Made by a program: the position numbers and the translations under genes. Below, one piece after another: positions 45,848 through 55,611 of a stretch of DNA of 55,624 bases. The notes under the pieces were generated by a model. It was not told the DNA's origin. It worked only from the letters and a program-made list of their open reading frames with translations, and searched no databases. Within the stretch, counting starts at the first letter, position 1, and each line of letters opens with the position of its first letter. This stretch comes from CALARM01 sp964431735 (GTDB lineage Bacteria > Vulcanimicrobiota > SpSt-956 > JAKJGF01): the NCBI GenBank assembly GCA_964431735.1, contig CAYSLJ010000020.1, positions 1 to 55,624 on the forward strand. The letters run 5' to 3'.

Positions 45848-47089
45848 TTATTCCAGAGTTGCCTTTGTCAGAGGTATATCATCAAGGAATATAAATTGAT
45901 CTGAATCAGTTTTATGCTTTTCAGTAATCATTCTTATCATTGGCTGTGTATTAGGACTGAAAGCATTAGATGGTATCGGGTTATGATTTATATCATAACC
46001 TTTTGTTACATCGTTTAACGTCGATGGCAGATACTGGTATGGCGCTACAGATTCCATCCTGGGATTTGGTTTACCACTTTCCATAACGAAAATAAATGGT
46101 TGACTTGTATCATTATCCGGATTCGGTTCCAGTGTTATGTAAGCTCTGTAGTTTCCGTTTGCAAGATTTAATGCACTTGCTACGAAACCACCGGGGTTCT
46201 GTCCTGCCTGTGAAAATTCCAGTCCAGGATAGGGATATTTTTTGCTTCCTGCAGGATTCATGGTTGAATAGGTCAGAGCATTCAGTTGTTCTGCAGCTTC
46301 AGGATTTGTGAATTTTCCAAGAGAATAATAGGTTCCTGTATTAACATCCCTTACCCATGCCTCATATTTATATTTTCCGCCTGTAATAAGTGTAGGAAGA
46401 TATAGACCCTTATAATTCTGCGCGCCGTTTTTAAACCATATACCTGTTCCCTGTGTACCTGCATTTTCAAGGGTAACCATACTGGGAACATTATCACTGG
46501 CAAAATCCTGTGTAGGTATAAAGATATTGTTTGTTCCTGCTGCATATAATGTCATAGGACATACTCTGTTTGAGAAAATTCCATACATAATAATAGCACC
46601 GATAGTCGGATCTGAAAAATCTTCTCCTGGCGGTTCTATTGAAAGATAAACACGGTAGGCTTTGCTCAGGTCAACATTTACTGTCTGACCGTATACCGGG
46701 AAAGCTGTCTGATCTGAAGTCCCAAAAAGTATTGTTCTGGAAGGATCCATTAATTTACCGTTTGGTGTTACAACAAACTTACCAAGACTTACAATTGAAT
46801 CATCATTTGTCGGGAATGGATAGACATTATTTGAATCATCTGCTACATCATCATTTCCCGGAAGTTTTGCCCATAATTCATAGGTTCCGTTGTTGACTCC
46901 CAGATCCGGTAACTGTATATTACTGAGTCTTATTTTAATTCCAGTCTGATCAAGCTGACTTGGCGTATTGCTGTAAGGCCAGTCAGAGTTTGAACCGCCT
47001 GTTCCGGAACCGCATCCGGCGAATAGATTTAAACATAACATAAGTGCAATAAACATAGATAAAACCAGATATAGTTTATTTTTTTTCAT
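45848..47089 (-). CDS. Lipoprotein with two RskA-like beta domains
   Basis: A 413-aa lipoprotein. The signal peptide ends in the lipobox LFAGC (C26), followed by a Gly/Ser linker. Two related modules follow. Module 1 (about 48-180) has GTYELWAKLPG ... SLGKFVVTPNGKL ... AYRVYLSIEPPGEDFSDPTIGAIIMYG. Module 2 (about 215-345) has GKYKYEAWVRDVNTGTYYSLGKF ... NYRAYITLEPNPDNDTSQPFIFVMESG. The order matches the extracytoplasmic domain of RskA-type anti-sigma factors (YELW...LGxF...xVTLEP), but there is no anti-sigma helix. The leader has AGGAGGAGG ~45 bp upstream with an intervening ACGGA...TCCGT hairpin. Surface binding role inferred. Confidence 0.6.
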   Translation of the reverse strand: MKKNKLYLVLSMFIALMLCLNLFAGCGSGTGGSNSDWPYSNTPSQLDQTGIKIRLSNIQLPDLGVNNGTYELWAKLPGNDDVADDSNNVYPFPTNDDSIVSLGKFVVTPNGKLMDPSRTILFGTSDQTAFPVYGQTVNVDLSKAYRVYLSIEPPGEDFSDPTIGAIIMYGIFSNRVCPMTLYAAGTNNIFIPTQDFASDNVPSMVTLENAGTQGTGIWFKNGAQNYKGLYLPTLITGGKYKYEAWVRDVNTGTYYSLGKFTNPEAAEQLNALTYSTMNPAGSKKYPYPGLEFSQAGQNPGGFVASALNLANGNYRAYITLEPNPDNDTSQPFIFVMESGKPNPRMESVAPYQYLPSTLNDVTKGYDINHNPIPSNAFSPNTQPMIRMITEKHKTDSDQFIFLDDIPLTKATLE

Positions 47090-47360
47090 AATAAAAGCTA
47101 CGGATAAAATAACCCCTTTTGAGATTATTCCGTAAAACCTCCTCCTTTTTGCTCTAGTTTAAGAGATATTTCAAAATAAAAATAACCTTATAAATAACTA
47201 AACGTTCACCTCCTCGGCATTTATTTAATTAAAAACTTTAAATAATTCCTCTTAACAACAACCTGGCTACTCAAAATTGGTTTACTTTTTATCATTACAT
47301 TCTTCCTTTATACCGGAAATTCCTGCTAAAAGAGAAAAGTATTTCTATAATAATTTTTAC
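47090..47360. other. Leader region of the lipoprotein gene
   Basis: Minus-strand transcripts across here contain two strong SD-like motifs (GAGGAGG near 47210 and AGGAGGAGG near 47140), neither at normal distance from a long frame. They may drive tiny leader peptides; nothing else is evident. Confidence 0.3.
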
Positions 47361-47399
47361 AAAAAAAAATCTCAGTTTCTTCTGGAAAGAAACTGAGAT
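47361..47399 (-). terminator. Intrinsic terminator (minus strand)
   Basis: ATCTCAGTTTCTT (47369-47381) pairs with AAGAAACTGAGAT (47387-47399), a 13-bp stem; on the minus strand it is followed by nine U (47369-47361). No gene upstream on the minus strand is evident, which points to a non-coding transcript. Confidence 0.8.
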
Positions 47400-47416
47400 C
47401 ATACAGTCTTAATCTG

Positions 47417-47447
47417 AAAAAAAATTTACTCAGCTCGAGAAGCTGAG
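47417..47447 (-). terminator. Second, weaker terminator (minus strand)
   Basis: CTCAGCT (47429-47435) pairs with AGCTGAG (47441-47447), with eight U beginning 5 bases beyond the stem on the minus strand. Confidence 0.55.
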
Positions 47448-47701
47448 ATTAATCAGGTCAAGACCAAATAAGAGAGAAAGGGAGGTTATTTAAAAAAGTC
47501 AAAACATAGTTAAACTAGTAATTCTAAACGTATTACATTCTAACTAAGTCTCATACTCTTACCTTGTCCTTATTATAAACTTTAAGGTGTTCATTATCTG
47601 TAAGAAAAATTACAAATAAGAAATTTTTTATTTAAATTAAAATTTTTAAAAAAGGAGGTTTACTTTTGTATAGAGAATAATTATACCAGAGTAGATTATA
47701 G

Positions 47702-47730
47702 TTGGTTTTATGATAAACTATAACTATAAT
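47702..47730 (+). promoter_or_regulatory. Promoter of the gcv operon
   Basis: TTGGTT (47702-47707), 17-bp spacer, TATAAT (47725-47730). The leader of ~200 nt holds decayed heptads (GTGATGCGTGATG at 47736, TTATGTATCACGATTT near 47775, GGTTACGCGTCATAATTTT near 47855). No glycine-riboswitch core is visible. Confidence 0.6.
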
Positions 47731-47935
47731 AACACGTGATGCGTGATGTGCAGGAATATAACTCATTGTGCGTTATGTATCACGATTTATTTAAATTATG
47801 CATGCTATAAACCTCTTAAATAAGGGAAGTAAAATTAATGTCTTCTTCCACCGGTTACGCGTCATAATTTTAGACACTGATGTGTAAATTAATTAATCTT
47901 AGATTGATTAAACATTTTGAAAGGAGTATTAAATA

Positions 47936-48319
47936 ATGAAAGTGTTAGCGAATCTACTTTACACAAAAGACCATGAGTGGGCCAGAATAGAAGGTTCTGT
48001 AGTAACGACAGGTATTACTGATTATGCCCAGGATCAGTTAGGAGATATAGTCTATGTAGAATTACCTTCGGAGGGAACTGAAATAAGCCAGTTTTCTTCC
48101 TGTGGTGCTATTGATTCGGTAAAGGCAAGCTCGGAGATTTATGCTCCTGTGAGCGGCAAAGTAATAGAAGTTAACAGTGCCGTAGCTGATAATCCTTCTC
48201 TTCTGAATTCATCACCCTATGAAGAGGGATGGCTCATAAAGATTGAAATTTCTTCTGAAGAGGAACTTTCCGGGTTGCTGAAAGCAGCAGAATATGAAGA
48301 GATAATAAAGGGAGTTTAA
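47936..48319 (+). CDS. gcvH: Glycine cleavage system H protein
   Basis: The 127-aa lipoyl carrier that shuttles the aminomethyl group between P, T and L proteins. K63 in GAIDSVKASSEIYAPVSG is the lipoylated lysine. HEWARIEGSVVTTGITDYAQDQLGDIVYVELP is the standard N-terminal fold and the length is typical. AAAGGAG precedes ATG. First gene of gcvH-gcvPA-gcvPB. Confidence 0.95.
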   Translation: MKVLANLLYTKDHEWARIEGSVVTTGITDYAQDQLGDIVYVELPSEGTEISQFSSCGAIDSVKASSEIYAPVSGKVIEVNSAVADNPSLLNSSPYEEGWLIKIEISSEEELSGLLKAAEYEEIIKGV

Positions 48320-48322
48320 ATT

Positions 48323-49648
48323 ATGTATATTCCTCATACAAAAGAAGAAATAAAAGAGATGTTGCAGGTTATAGGTGTTTCTTCTATAGAAGAATTGTTC
48401 TGTGACATACCTGAAGAAGTAAAAATTAAAGGTGACCTTGACCTGCCTTCTGCCAGGGCTGAAATAGAATTGATTGATTATTTTACGGAGCTTTCAAAAA
48501 AGAATACAGTTTCCGATAGTTCTTTTCTCGGAGCAGGAGCTTATAATCATTTCATCCCTTCTGCAGTTTCTCATCTTGTTTCCAGAGCGGAATTTTATAC
48601 TGCCTATACACCGTATCAGGCAGAGATAAGCCAGGGAATATTACAGGCTATATTCGAATATCAGACCCTGATATGTGAGCTTACCGGTATGGACGTGTCC
48701 AATGCTTCTCATTATAACGGAGCTACTGCCGTGGCAGAATCTGCTCTTATGGCAACGGCTCATACCGGCAGAAAGAAGGTTCTTGTTTCATCTGCTCTTC
48801 ATCCTGATTACAGGAAGGTTCTAAATACTTATTTTTTTGCCAGAGAAGAAGAAGTCGAGGAAATTCCTATTTCAGACGGACGTACCTGCAATGTTGAAAT
48901 CAATGAAACTATTGCTGCTGTTATAATACAATCTCCTAATTTTTTTGGATGTCTTGAAGATGTATCTTTCTGGACAGAAAAGGCTCATAAATCCAAGAGT
49001 CTTTCCATACTTGCCATAACAGAGCCTTTTTCTCTCGGCATACTTGCCTCTCCCGGAACTATGGGAGTGGATATTGTAGCAGGAGAAGGACAGGCTTTCG
49101 GTAATCCGTTAGCTTTCGGAGGACCTCATCTGGGATTTCTGGCATGTAAAAATGCACTTATGAGAAAAATGGCAGGACGTCTTGTAGGACTTACTCATGA
49201 TCATGACGGTAAACGAGGATTTGTTCTTACCCTTCAGACAAGGGAACAGCATATAAGAAGAGAAAGAGCTACGTCCAATATATGTTCAAACCAGGCTCTC
49301 TGCGCACTTTCCGCTACCATATATTTATCCTGTATCGGCAAAGAAGGCTTCAGAGATATGTCTTATCAATCTTTTCAGAAAGCTCTTTACGGAAGAAAGA
49401 AAATTTCAGAATTGAATGGTTATGAAATAATGTTTACCGGTTCTTGTTTTAATGAATTTCTTGTAAAGTGTCCTGACAGTCCTGCCAAAATAAATGAATT
49501 TTTACTGAAAAATGGAATAACAGGAGGATATGAAGTGGAGAAACATTATCCTCATTTGAAAAACTGTATGCTTTTATGTTTTACGGAAAGAAACAGCCGT
49601 TCTTCCATAGATAAACTTGTTAAACTTTTAGGGGAGGCAGTGAAATAA
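48323..49648 (+). CDS. gcvPA: Glycine dehydrogenase (decarboxylating) subunit 1
   Basis: The 441-aa N-terminal half of the split P protein, which decarboxylates glycine with PLP. YIPHTKEEIKEMLQVIGVSSIEELF, FLGAGAYNHFIPSAV, AYTPYQAEISQGILQAIFEYQTLICELTGM and GEGQAFGNPLAFGGPHLGFLA are family hallmarks. It lies 3 bp after gcvH and 1 bp before gcvPB. Confidence 0.95.
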   Translation: MYIPHTKEEIKEMLQVIGVSSIEELFCDIPEEVKIKGDLDLPSARAEIELIDYFTELSKKNTVSDSSFLGAGAYNHFIPSAVSHLVSRAEFYTAYTPYQAEISQGILQAIFEYQTLICELTGMDVSNASHYNGATAVAESALMATAHTGRKKVLVSSALHPDYRKVLNTYFFAREEEVEEIPISDGRTCNVEINETIAAVIIQSPNFFGCLEDVSFWTEKAHKSKSLSILAITEPFSLGILASPGTMGVDIVAGEGQAFGNPLAFGGPHLGFLACKNALMRKMAGRLVGLTHDHDGKRGFVLTLQTREQHIRRERATSNICSNQALCALSATIYLSCIGKEGFRDMSYQSFQKALYGRKKISELNGYEIMFTGSCFNEFLVKCPDSPAKINEFLLKNGITGGYEVEKHYPHLKNCMLLCFTERNSRSSIDKLVKLLGEAVK

Positions 49649-49649
49649 G

Positions 49650-51101
49650 ATGTTAATTTTTGAAAAAAGTGTTCCCGGAAGAAAATCTTTCAGACTTCCT
49701 GTTCTTGATGTACCTGAAGAATTACTGTCAGACCATATACCGGAACATTATCTTGCAAAATCTGCTCCGTCTCTTCCGGAGGTTGCGGAAGTGGATCTTA
49801 TAAGACATTATACCGGCCTTTCCAGGAAAAGTTTCGGTGTAGATCTTGGTTTTTATCCTCTCGGCTCATGCACTATGAAATATAATCCGAAAATCAATGA
49901 AGATATATCCGGATTACAGGGTTTCTCTCAGATACATCCCTTTCAATCTGAAGACACTGTTCAGGGATCAATGGAGGTTATTTATGAACTGGATAAATGC
50001 CTCTGTGCAATTACAGGAATGAGCAGATTTACCCTTCAGCCTGCTGCAGGAGCCCACGGTGAGTTTACCGGTCTTCTTATTGCAAAAGCTTATTTTAAGA
50101 GTAAAGGAGAGAAACGTTCTGTCGTAATAATTCCCGATTCCTCTCATGGAACAAATCCTGCAAGTGCAGCAATGTGTGGCTTCAAAACGGTTCAGATTAA
50201 ATCTGATAGCCGTGGCTGTATAGATATGGAAAAACTTGAAGAAGTTTTAAATGAAGAAACTGCTGTACTTATGCTTACCAATCCAAATACTCTCGGACTT
50301 TTTGAAGAAGATATAATTAAGATAACGGAAATGGTTCATAATGCAGGAGCTTTGCTTTATTATGACGGAGCCAATTTAAATGCCATACTCGGTATATGCA
50401 GACCTGCAGATCTGGGTTTTGATATAGTTCATTTGAATTTACATAAAACTTTTTCTACTCCTCACGGAGGAGGCGGCCCCGGCGCTGGACCTGTAGGAGT
50501 GACGGAAAAACTGGTTCCCTATCTTCCTGTACCTTTAGTAGATATGAAAGATGGCAGTTATTATTTTAATTATGACCTGCCTCAATCTACAGGTAAGGTC
50601 GGGACTTTTTACGGGAATTTTTCGATTCTTCTCAGAGCCTATGCTTATATTCTGACCTACGGTAAAGAACATATTCGCACCGTCGGTGAAATGGCTGTAC
50701 TGAATGCAAATTATCTTATGAAAAAACTTTGTGAAGATTATCATTTACCATATAAAAGGACATGTAAACATGAATTTGTGCTTTCTGCAAGTGAACAGAA
50801 AAAACATGGCGTTCGTGCCCTTGATATTGCCAAAAAACTTCTTGACCATGGCTTTCATGCTCCTACTATTTATTTCCCTCTTATAGTGGAGGAAGCTATA
50901 ATGATAGAACCTACTGAGACAGAAAGCAGAGAAACTCTTGATAGTTTTATTCAGGTTATGAAAGATATTGCAAAAGATGCAGCGGAAAAACCTGATAGTT
51001 TCTGCCATTCTCCTTCTACTACACCTGTTGGAAGACTTGATGAAGTAAGTGCTGCAAGAAAACCTGTTTTACGCTGGGGGGGTAGAGATGGAAGACCATG
51101 A
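49650..51101 (+). CDS. gcvPB: Glycine dehydrogenase (decarboxylating) subunit 2
   Basis: The 483-aa PLP-binding half of glycine decarboxylase. FYPLGSCTMKYNPKINE, HGEFTGLLIAKAYF and HLNLHKTFSTPHGGGGPGAGPVGV are typical; K266 forms the PLP aldimine. No gcvT or lipoamide dehydrogenase gene adjoins, so these must be elsewhere or the direction of use differs. The 3' end overlaps the next gene by 14 bp. Confidence 0.95.
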   Translation: MLIFEKSVPGRKSFRLPVLDVPEELLSDHIPEHYLAKSAPSLPEVAEVDLIRHYTGLSRKSFGVDLGFYPLGSCTMKYNPKINEDISGLQGFSQIHPFQSEDTVQGSMEVIYELDKCLCAITGMSRFTLQPAAGAHGEFTGLLIAKAYFKSKGEKRSVVIIPDSSHGTNPASAAMCGFKTVQIKSDSRGCIDMEKLEEVLNEETAVLMLTNPNTLGLFEEDIIKITEMVHNAGALLYYDGANLNAILGICRPADLGFDIVHLNLHKTFSTPHGGGGPGAGPVGVTEKLVPYLPVPLVDMKDGSYYFNYDLPQSTGKVGTFYGNFSILLRAYAYILTYGKEHIRTVGEMAVLNANYLMKKLCEDYHLPYKRTCKHEFVLSASEQKKHGVRALDIAKKLLDHGFHAPTIYFPLIVEEAIMIEPTETESRETLDSFIQVMKDIAKDAAEKPDSFCHSPSTTPVGRLDEVSAARKPVLRWGGRDGRP

Positions 51102-52551
51102 GAAAAAGGGAAAATCTGAGAAAAAAGAAGATATTGAGAAAAAAGAAGATGCTAAAAATCTCTGTAATGAAGGAGCAGAACATTTAAAGCAAAAGCTCTA
51201 TGATATTGCTATTATGAAGTTCGACAAAGCTCTGGAATATGACCCCTCTCTTACAGATGCCTGGCATAACAAGGGTCTTGCCTTCAGAGAAGCAAAGAAA
51301 TATGATGAAGCTCTTAATGCTTTTAATAAAGCTCTTGAAATAAATCCTGATCTTTTCAGAACCATGATAAGCAAAGGTGATACATTGTTTATGCAGGGTT
51401 TTTTACTTGAGGCTACAGATCTGTTTTTCAGTCTCGCTGCAAGAGGTATAAGCCCTGAAAAGGTTGAAAAAAGAGCCGAAAAAATAAAGGTTGAGCACGG
51501 TATAGAAGAAGCAGTGAAAGGCAGGTCTTTATTTAAAGAAGGCAATATGGAAAAAGCAATAGAAGAATTTGATCTTTCTTTACAGAAAAATCCGAATGAC
51601 AGGCTTGTATGGGTTTATAAAGGAAAGGCTTTAAGTCAGTTGAAAAAATATGATGAAGCCATAGCATGCCTGAATGAAGCTATAGGAAGGTTCTCCTATT
51701 CAGAAGCATATAAAGAAAAGGCTTTCTCCATGTATGAACAGGATAATATTGAAGAAGCCTATCTTTCCATTGAAGCCTATCTCGAATCTAATCCCTATGA
51801 TGATAGTGCTGTAGCGCTCCATAAGAACTGTCAGACCAGGTTAATGAATAAGACCGGTTCAGGGCAACTTCCATCAGGAACATTAAAAAAGAAGGCACAG
51901 GATGAACAGTTTAAAGAAACTGTATTGAAGGTTGTATGTATTTTAATCCTTATGTTTTTTGTCTATCTCTGGGCTACAAAATCTCAGCGTCTTGTGTCTA
52001 CTCTCAAGGACACAGAGAGTAATGTGAAAAAAAATGAGGTGATTTATGAACTGGCAGGTCAGAGGGGAGATGTTGCTTTTAATGCTCTTGTTAAATCTCT
52101 ATCTGATAAAAACTCGGGAGTAAGAGCTTCTGCAGTAAATGCCCTGAGCATAATGAGGGATAAAAGAGCAGTAGAGCATGTTATAGGCATGTTAGGTGAT
52201 AAGAGTTATGACGTGAGATATGTAGCATGTATTGCACTGGCTAAATTAAATGATAAAAAAGCTGTTCAGCCTGTTCTGAATATTTTAAAAACTGATAGTA
52301 ATTATCCCGTTAGAATGGCTGCCGCAAAGACACTGGGATTGCTTGGCGATCCTGTAGTTGTCAAAGAACTTTCTGATACTGTTTTAAATGATAAAGAACT
52401 GTCTGTATGTTCTTCTGCTGTAGAAGCCCTTGGTATTATTGGAGATAGAAATGCTGTAGATGCACTTAAGAATATATCGGGGAAGGTAAAAAATAAAGAG
52501 CTTTCTGGAAAAATAACCATGACACTACAAAAACTTGATGTAAAGAAGTGA
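51088..52551 (+). CDS. TPR - transmembrane - HEAT-repeat protein
   Basis: A 487-aa protein. A Lys/Glu-rich head (EKKGKSEKKEDIEKKEDAK) is followed by four to five TPR-like units up to ~250 and one helix at ~285-307 (TVLKVVCILILMFFVYLWA). About five HEAT/PBS-lyase-like repeats close it (GDVAFNALVKSLSDKNSGVRASAVNALSIMRDKRAVEHVIGML). TPRs and HEATs therefore lie on opposite sides of the membrane. ATG 51088 is chosen: GGGGGG precedes it, while 51049 lies deep in gcvPB. A two-sided scaffold is inferred; its neighbour is a kinase. Confidence 0.75.
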   Translation: MEDHEKKGKSEKKEDIEKKEDAKNLCNEGAEHLKQKLYDIAIMKFDKALEYDPSLTDAWHNKGLAFREAKKYDEALNAFNKALEINPDLFRTMISKGDTLFMQGFLLEATDLFFSLAARGISPEKVEKRAEKIKVEHGIEEAVKGRSLFKEGNMEKAIEEFDLSLQKNPNDRLVWVYKGKALSQLKKYDEAIACLNEAIGRFSYSEAYKEKAFSMYEQDNIEEAYLSIEAYLESNPYDDSAVALHKNCQTRLMNKTGSGQLPSGTLKKKAQDEQFKETVLKVVCILILMFFVYLWATKSQRLVSTLKDTESNVKKNEVIYELAGQRGDVAFNALVKSLSDKNSGVRASAVNALSIMRDKRAVEHVIGMLGDKSYDVRYVACIALAKLNDKKAVQPVLNILKTDSNYPVRMAAAKTLGLLGDPVVVKELSDTVLNDKELSVCSSAVEALGIIGDRNAVDALKNISGKVKNKELSGKITMTLQKLDVKK

Positions 52552-52555
52552 ACGG

Positions 52556-52612
52556 TAAAAACAGTGAATAGTGAAACCACCCGTAACGCATCACCCGTTA
52601 CGCGTTACGATT
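52556..52612 (+). mobile_element. Composite heptad element, copy V (short)
   Basis: AGTGAATAGTGAAACCACCCG, TAACGCATCACCCG, TTACGCG and a final TTACGATTTAAAGAGG. Both end blocks are present, the GC-rich core is absent. It ends at the SD of the kinase gene. Confidence 0.55.
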
Positions 52613-52627
52613 TAAAGAGGTGTTGTA

Positions 52628-54565
52628 ATGATTGATATTACTCCCCTGGGGACAATTTTAAAAGGAAAGTATCAGATTACAGAATTGATTAAAAGAGGGG
52701 GTATGGGTGCTGTTTTTAAAGTCAGGGAAATGTGTACCGGTAAAATATGGGCTTTAAAGGAACTGTTAGATCTCGATACTGATGTGAATGAACGAGAGAA
52801 TAATTTGAAAATGTTCCAGGAAGAGGCCCGTATACTTTCTACCCTTTCTCATCCGAACATTCCTCAGGTTGTAGCTTACTTTGCAGAACAGGATCGTCAT
52901 TATCTTGTTATGGAATTTATTACAGGAGAAAATCTGGAAGAAAAATTAAATAAAGCACTTCAGAAGAATGAAACTCTTCCATTGAAGCAGGTTATGGAAT
53001 GGGCAGGTCAGGTATGCAGGGTTCTTGACTATCTTCATAATCATAAACCTACCCCTATTATATTTCGGGATCTTAAACCTGGAAATATTATGGTTACAGG
53101 AGAAGGTGTTGTAAAACTTATAGATTTCGGCATAGCCAGAACCTATAAAATAGGCAAGAGAAAAGATACGTTTATTTTCGGAACCATTAATTATGCTTCA
53201 CCTGAACACAGAGGTTCTTCCCAGACAGATCATCGTTCCGACATATATACTCTCGGAGCAACTTTATATCACCTTCTCACAGGTTATCCTCCTGTGCCAT
53301 TTCATACACCTGCACCGGGAAGCCTTGTAAAGAAAAATCCGAAACTTCCTTATCAGGTTGAAATGTTTATTATAAAAGCTATGTCACAGGACAAAATGGA
53401 ACGTTATCAATCTGCTTCCGAGATGCTTGCTGCCATTCAGGGACTTTCCGGCCAGACTCCCGTCATGCAGACTGCTCCTCCACCGACTGCTCCTGTATTT
53501 TCGGTTTTGCCTGCTCCTCAGCCTGTTTACGGTGAGAGTGATGTTAAATACTGTGGCAGGTGCGGTTCATCCAATCGTAAAACGGCAAAATACTGCTGTA
53601 AGTGTCGTTATATACTGAAAGGAGGGTCTCCAAAACCGCAGGAACCGCCTGTGTTAAGAACAGATCCTTCTGTGATGCCTGCTCCTTCTGTTCCTCATGG
53701 TGCAAAATCAGGGACTTTTTATGAACAGGGTATGAAATATTTCAAGGAAGGGATTTTTACGAAAGCAGGTCAGGAATTTCAACAGGCCATACAGCTTGAT
53801 ACAAGAAATTCGAGAGCCAACTTTATGATGGGACGTGTCTATTTTGAACTGGCAGATTATGGTCAGGCTCTTAATTTCTTTCATAGAGCTCTTGAACTTG
53901 AACCGAATAATCATGAGTTTATTATGTATATAGGGAGAGCAAATCTTGAAAGAAAAGATTACACAGGCGCAGAAAGAACGTTCCTTAAAATCATACAGCT
54001 CAATCCTGCCTCCGATGAAGCCTTTAGATGGCTTGGGAAAACCTGTCTTGGAAGAAAAGATGGTAAATCGGCAATTGAACATTTTGAAAAAGCAATAGCG
54101 TTAAATCATATGAATATACTGGCTTATTTCGACCTCTTTTATGCATGCCGTGAACTGACCTATTATCACAAAGGAATGGAGATATGCAAAAGAGCAGTAA
54201 GCATAGATCCCGGAAACCCTGAAGTTTATGTCTGTCTCGGTATTGCCTGCTGTGATATAACAGATTATAAAGATTCATTAAAATATTTAAAGAAAGCTCT
54301 CACTATGAATCCAAATTACTGGAAGGCATGTTATCATGCAGGTATAGTTTACAGATATCTCGGTAAAGACAGTGATTCCATAACAGAATTTAAGAAGGCA
54401 CTGACATTACATCCTGACGATCCTCTTATCTATAGAGAACTTTCCATAAGTTACGGTAAGCTGGGAAGCATTTCTAAAGCAAAAGATGTACTGAAAGAAG
54501 CTATAAGGCTTGACCCTCATAATCCTGAAAACAGGCAGATAATGGACAGTCTCAGAGGGAGTTAA
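52628..54565 (+). CDS. Serine/threonine protein kinase with zinc ribbon and TPRs
   Basis: A 645-aa PknB-type kinase. The kinase domain (residues ~14-270) has all catalytic elements: the glycine loop KRGGMGAVFKV, K44 (WALKEL), D148 in FRDLKPGN (Phe replaces the HRD His), D166 in IDFGIA, and ASPEHRG. A Pro-rich linker leads to a zinc ribbon (YCGRCGSSNRKTAKYCCKC, ~310-330), then about seven TPR units from ~365 to the end. There is no membrane helix, unlike most PknB proteins. AGAGGTG precedes ATG. The TPRs probably select substrates. Confidence 0.9.
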   Translation: MIDITPLGTILKGKYQITELIKRGGMGAVFKVREMCTGKIWALKELLDLDTDVNERENNLKMFQEEARILSTLSHPNIPQVVAYFAEQDRHYLVMEFITGENLEEKLNKALQKNETLPLKQVMEWAGQVCRVLDYLHNHKPTPIIFRDLKPGNIMVTGEGVVKLIDFGIARTYKIGKRKDTFIFGTINYASPEHRGSSQTDHRSDIYTLGATLYHLLTGYPPVPFHTPAPGSLVKKNPKLPYQVEMFIIKAMSQDKMERYQSASEMLAAIQGLSGQTPVMQTAPPPTAPVFSVLPAPQPVYGESDVKYCGRCGSSNRKTAKYCCKCRYILKGGSPKPQEPPVLRTDPSVMPAPSVPHGAKSGTFYEQGMKYFKEGIFTKAGQEFQQAIQLDTRNSRANFMMGRVYFELADYGQALNFFHRALELEPNNHEFIMYIGRANLERKDYTGAERTFLKIIQLNPASDEAFRWLGKTCLGRKDGKSAIEHFEKAIALNHMNILAYFDLFYACRELTYYHKGMEICKRAVSIDPGNPEVYVCLGIACCDITDYKDSLKYLKKALTMNPNYWKACYHAGIVYRYLGKDSDSITEFKKALTLHPDDPLIYRELSISYGKLGSISKAKDVLKEAIRLDPHNPENRQIMDSLRGS

Positions 54566-54567
54566 CA

Positions 54568-55611
54568 GTGAGAGGTTTTCCGGTAAATCAGGCTATCACT
54601 TCAGGCAGAGCTATAAGAAAAATTCTTGTAATCAGAATTGACAGAATAGGCGATCTTGTATGTACTGTGCCGGCAATAAAGACTATAAAAAAACATTATC
54701 CCGGTACCGTTATTACGGCACTCCTTTCCTCATGTAATGCTTCTCTTCTGGCAGATACGGGACTTGTGGACGAAATAATTGTATGGTATAAAGGAAAAAA
54801 AGACATTATAAAAAATCTGAAAGACAGGCATTTTGATATTGTTCTTGTTTTTTCACCCGTTACAGAAGCCTATGTGATAGCTCTTAAAACAGGCTCTCCT
54901 GTAAGAATTGGAACAGTTATAAAAAGCAGGATTCTGACAGGATTGTTTGCTTCCTTCTGTCTTACAGGCATGTTTCTTCTCAATCAGGAAGAAAGATTGT
55001 TGAAAAAAGAAGAAATCATTCATGAAGTAGAGAAGGGATTTAAACTGCTGGAAATGCTTGGCATAAGGGATTTTAACAGGGATATTTCAATAGCTGTTCC
55101 TGACACTCTTCTTGCCAGAGGAAAAGAATATTTAAATTCTGTTTCTTTTAAAGGCCAGAAAGGTATAATAACTTTACCTGTATGTTGCAGATATAAAAAT
55201 GCAGGCTGGAATGTAGATAATTTTACTATACTTGCCCGGAAATTGAGAGAGAGATTTCGTGACTATTTATTATTTATTACCTTTGGTAAAGAAGAAGAAA
55301 AGGAAGGTAATGCATTACAGAAGATATTTAATGATACAGAAGGAGTGGTAGTAAAAGGAGACATACCTCTTCAGACGTGGATGTCATATATGAAATATAT
55401 GTCTGCTGTGATTTCGATTGACAGCGGTGCTGTTCATATTGCTGCTTCCTGGAAGGTACCTTCCGTAGTGCTTTATCCGAAAGATATTTACGAACTGTGC
55501 CGCAGGGAATGGACTCCCTGGGATGTACCATGCAGACAGCTTGTAATAAAGGATTTTAAAGAAACGTCCGATGAAATTATTGTCGCCGCAGGAGAATTGT
55601 TAGAAAGGTGA
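54568..55611 (+). CDS. Glycosyltransferase family 9 (heptosyltransferase-like)
   Basis: A 347-aa GT-B enzyme transferring heptose or another sugar to a glycolipid. KILVIRIDRIGDLVCTVPAIKTIKKHYPG is the GT9 N-terminal motif, and ISIDSGAVHIAASWKVPSVVLYP is the donor-binding D(S/T)GxxHxA motif. LPVCCRYKNAGWNVDNFTILARKL corresponds to the K-x-W segment. The start is GTG 54568, two bases after the kinase stop, so the gene is co-transcribed. It supports an LPS-like outer leaflet. Confidence 0.87.
   Translation: MRGFPVNQAITSGRAIRKILVIRIDRIGDLVCTVPAIKTIKKHYPGTVITALLSSCNASLLADTGLVDEIIVWYKGKKDIIKNLKDRHFDIVLVFSPVTEAYVIALKTGSPVRIGTVIKSRILTGLFASFCLTGMFLLNQEERLLKKEEIIHEVEKGFKLLEMLGIRDFNRDISIAVPDTLLARGKEYLNSVSFKGQKGIITLPVCCRYKNAGWNVDNFTILARKLRERFRDYLLFITFGKEEEKEGNALQKIFNDTEGVVVKGDIPLQTWMSYMKYMSAVISIDSGAVHIAASWKVPSVVLYPKDIYELCRREWTPWDVPCRQLVIKDFKETSDEIIVAAGELLER

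Larger units (their letters stand above)
47361..47566 (-). ncRNA. Candidate small RNA with two terminators
   Basis: The minus-strand region from a TATAAT at 47577-47572 (poor -35) runs ~200 nt to the strong terminator above, passing a weaker terminator at 47447-47417. No reading frame longer than a few codons exists. The transcript would contain CCUCCC (47485-47480), an anti-Shine-Dalgarno motif common in bacterial sRNAs that block translation. Existence and targets are inference. Confidence 0.4.
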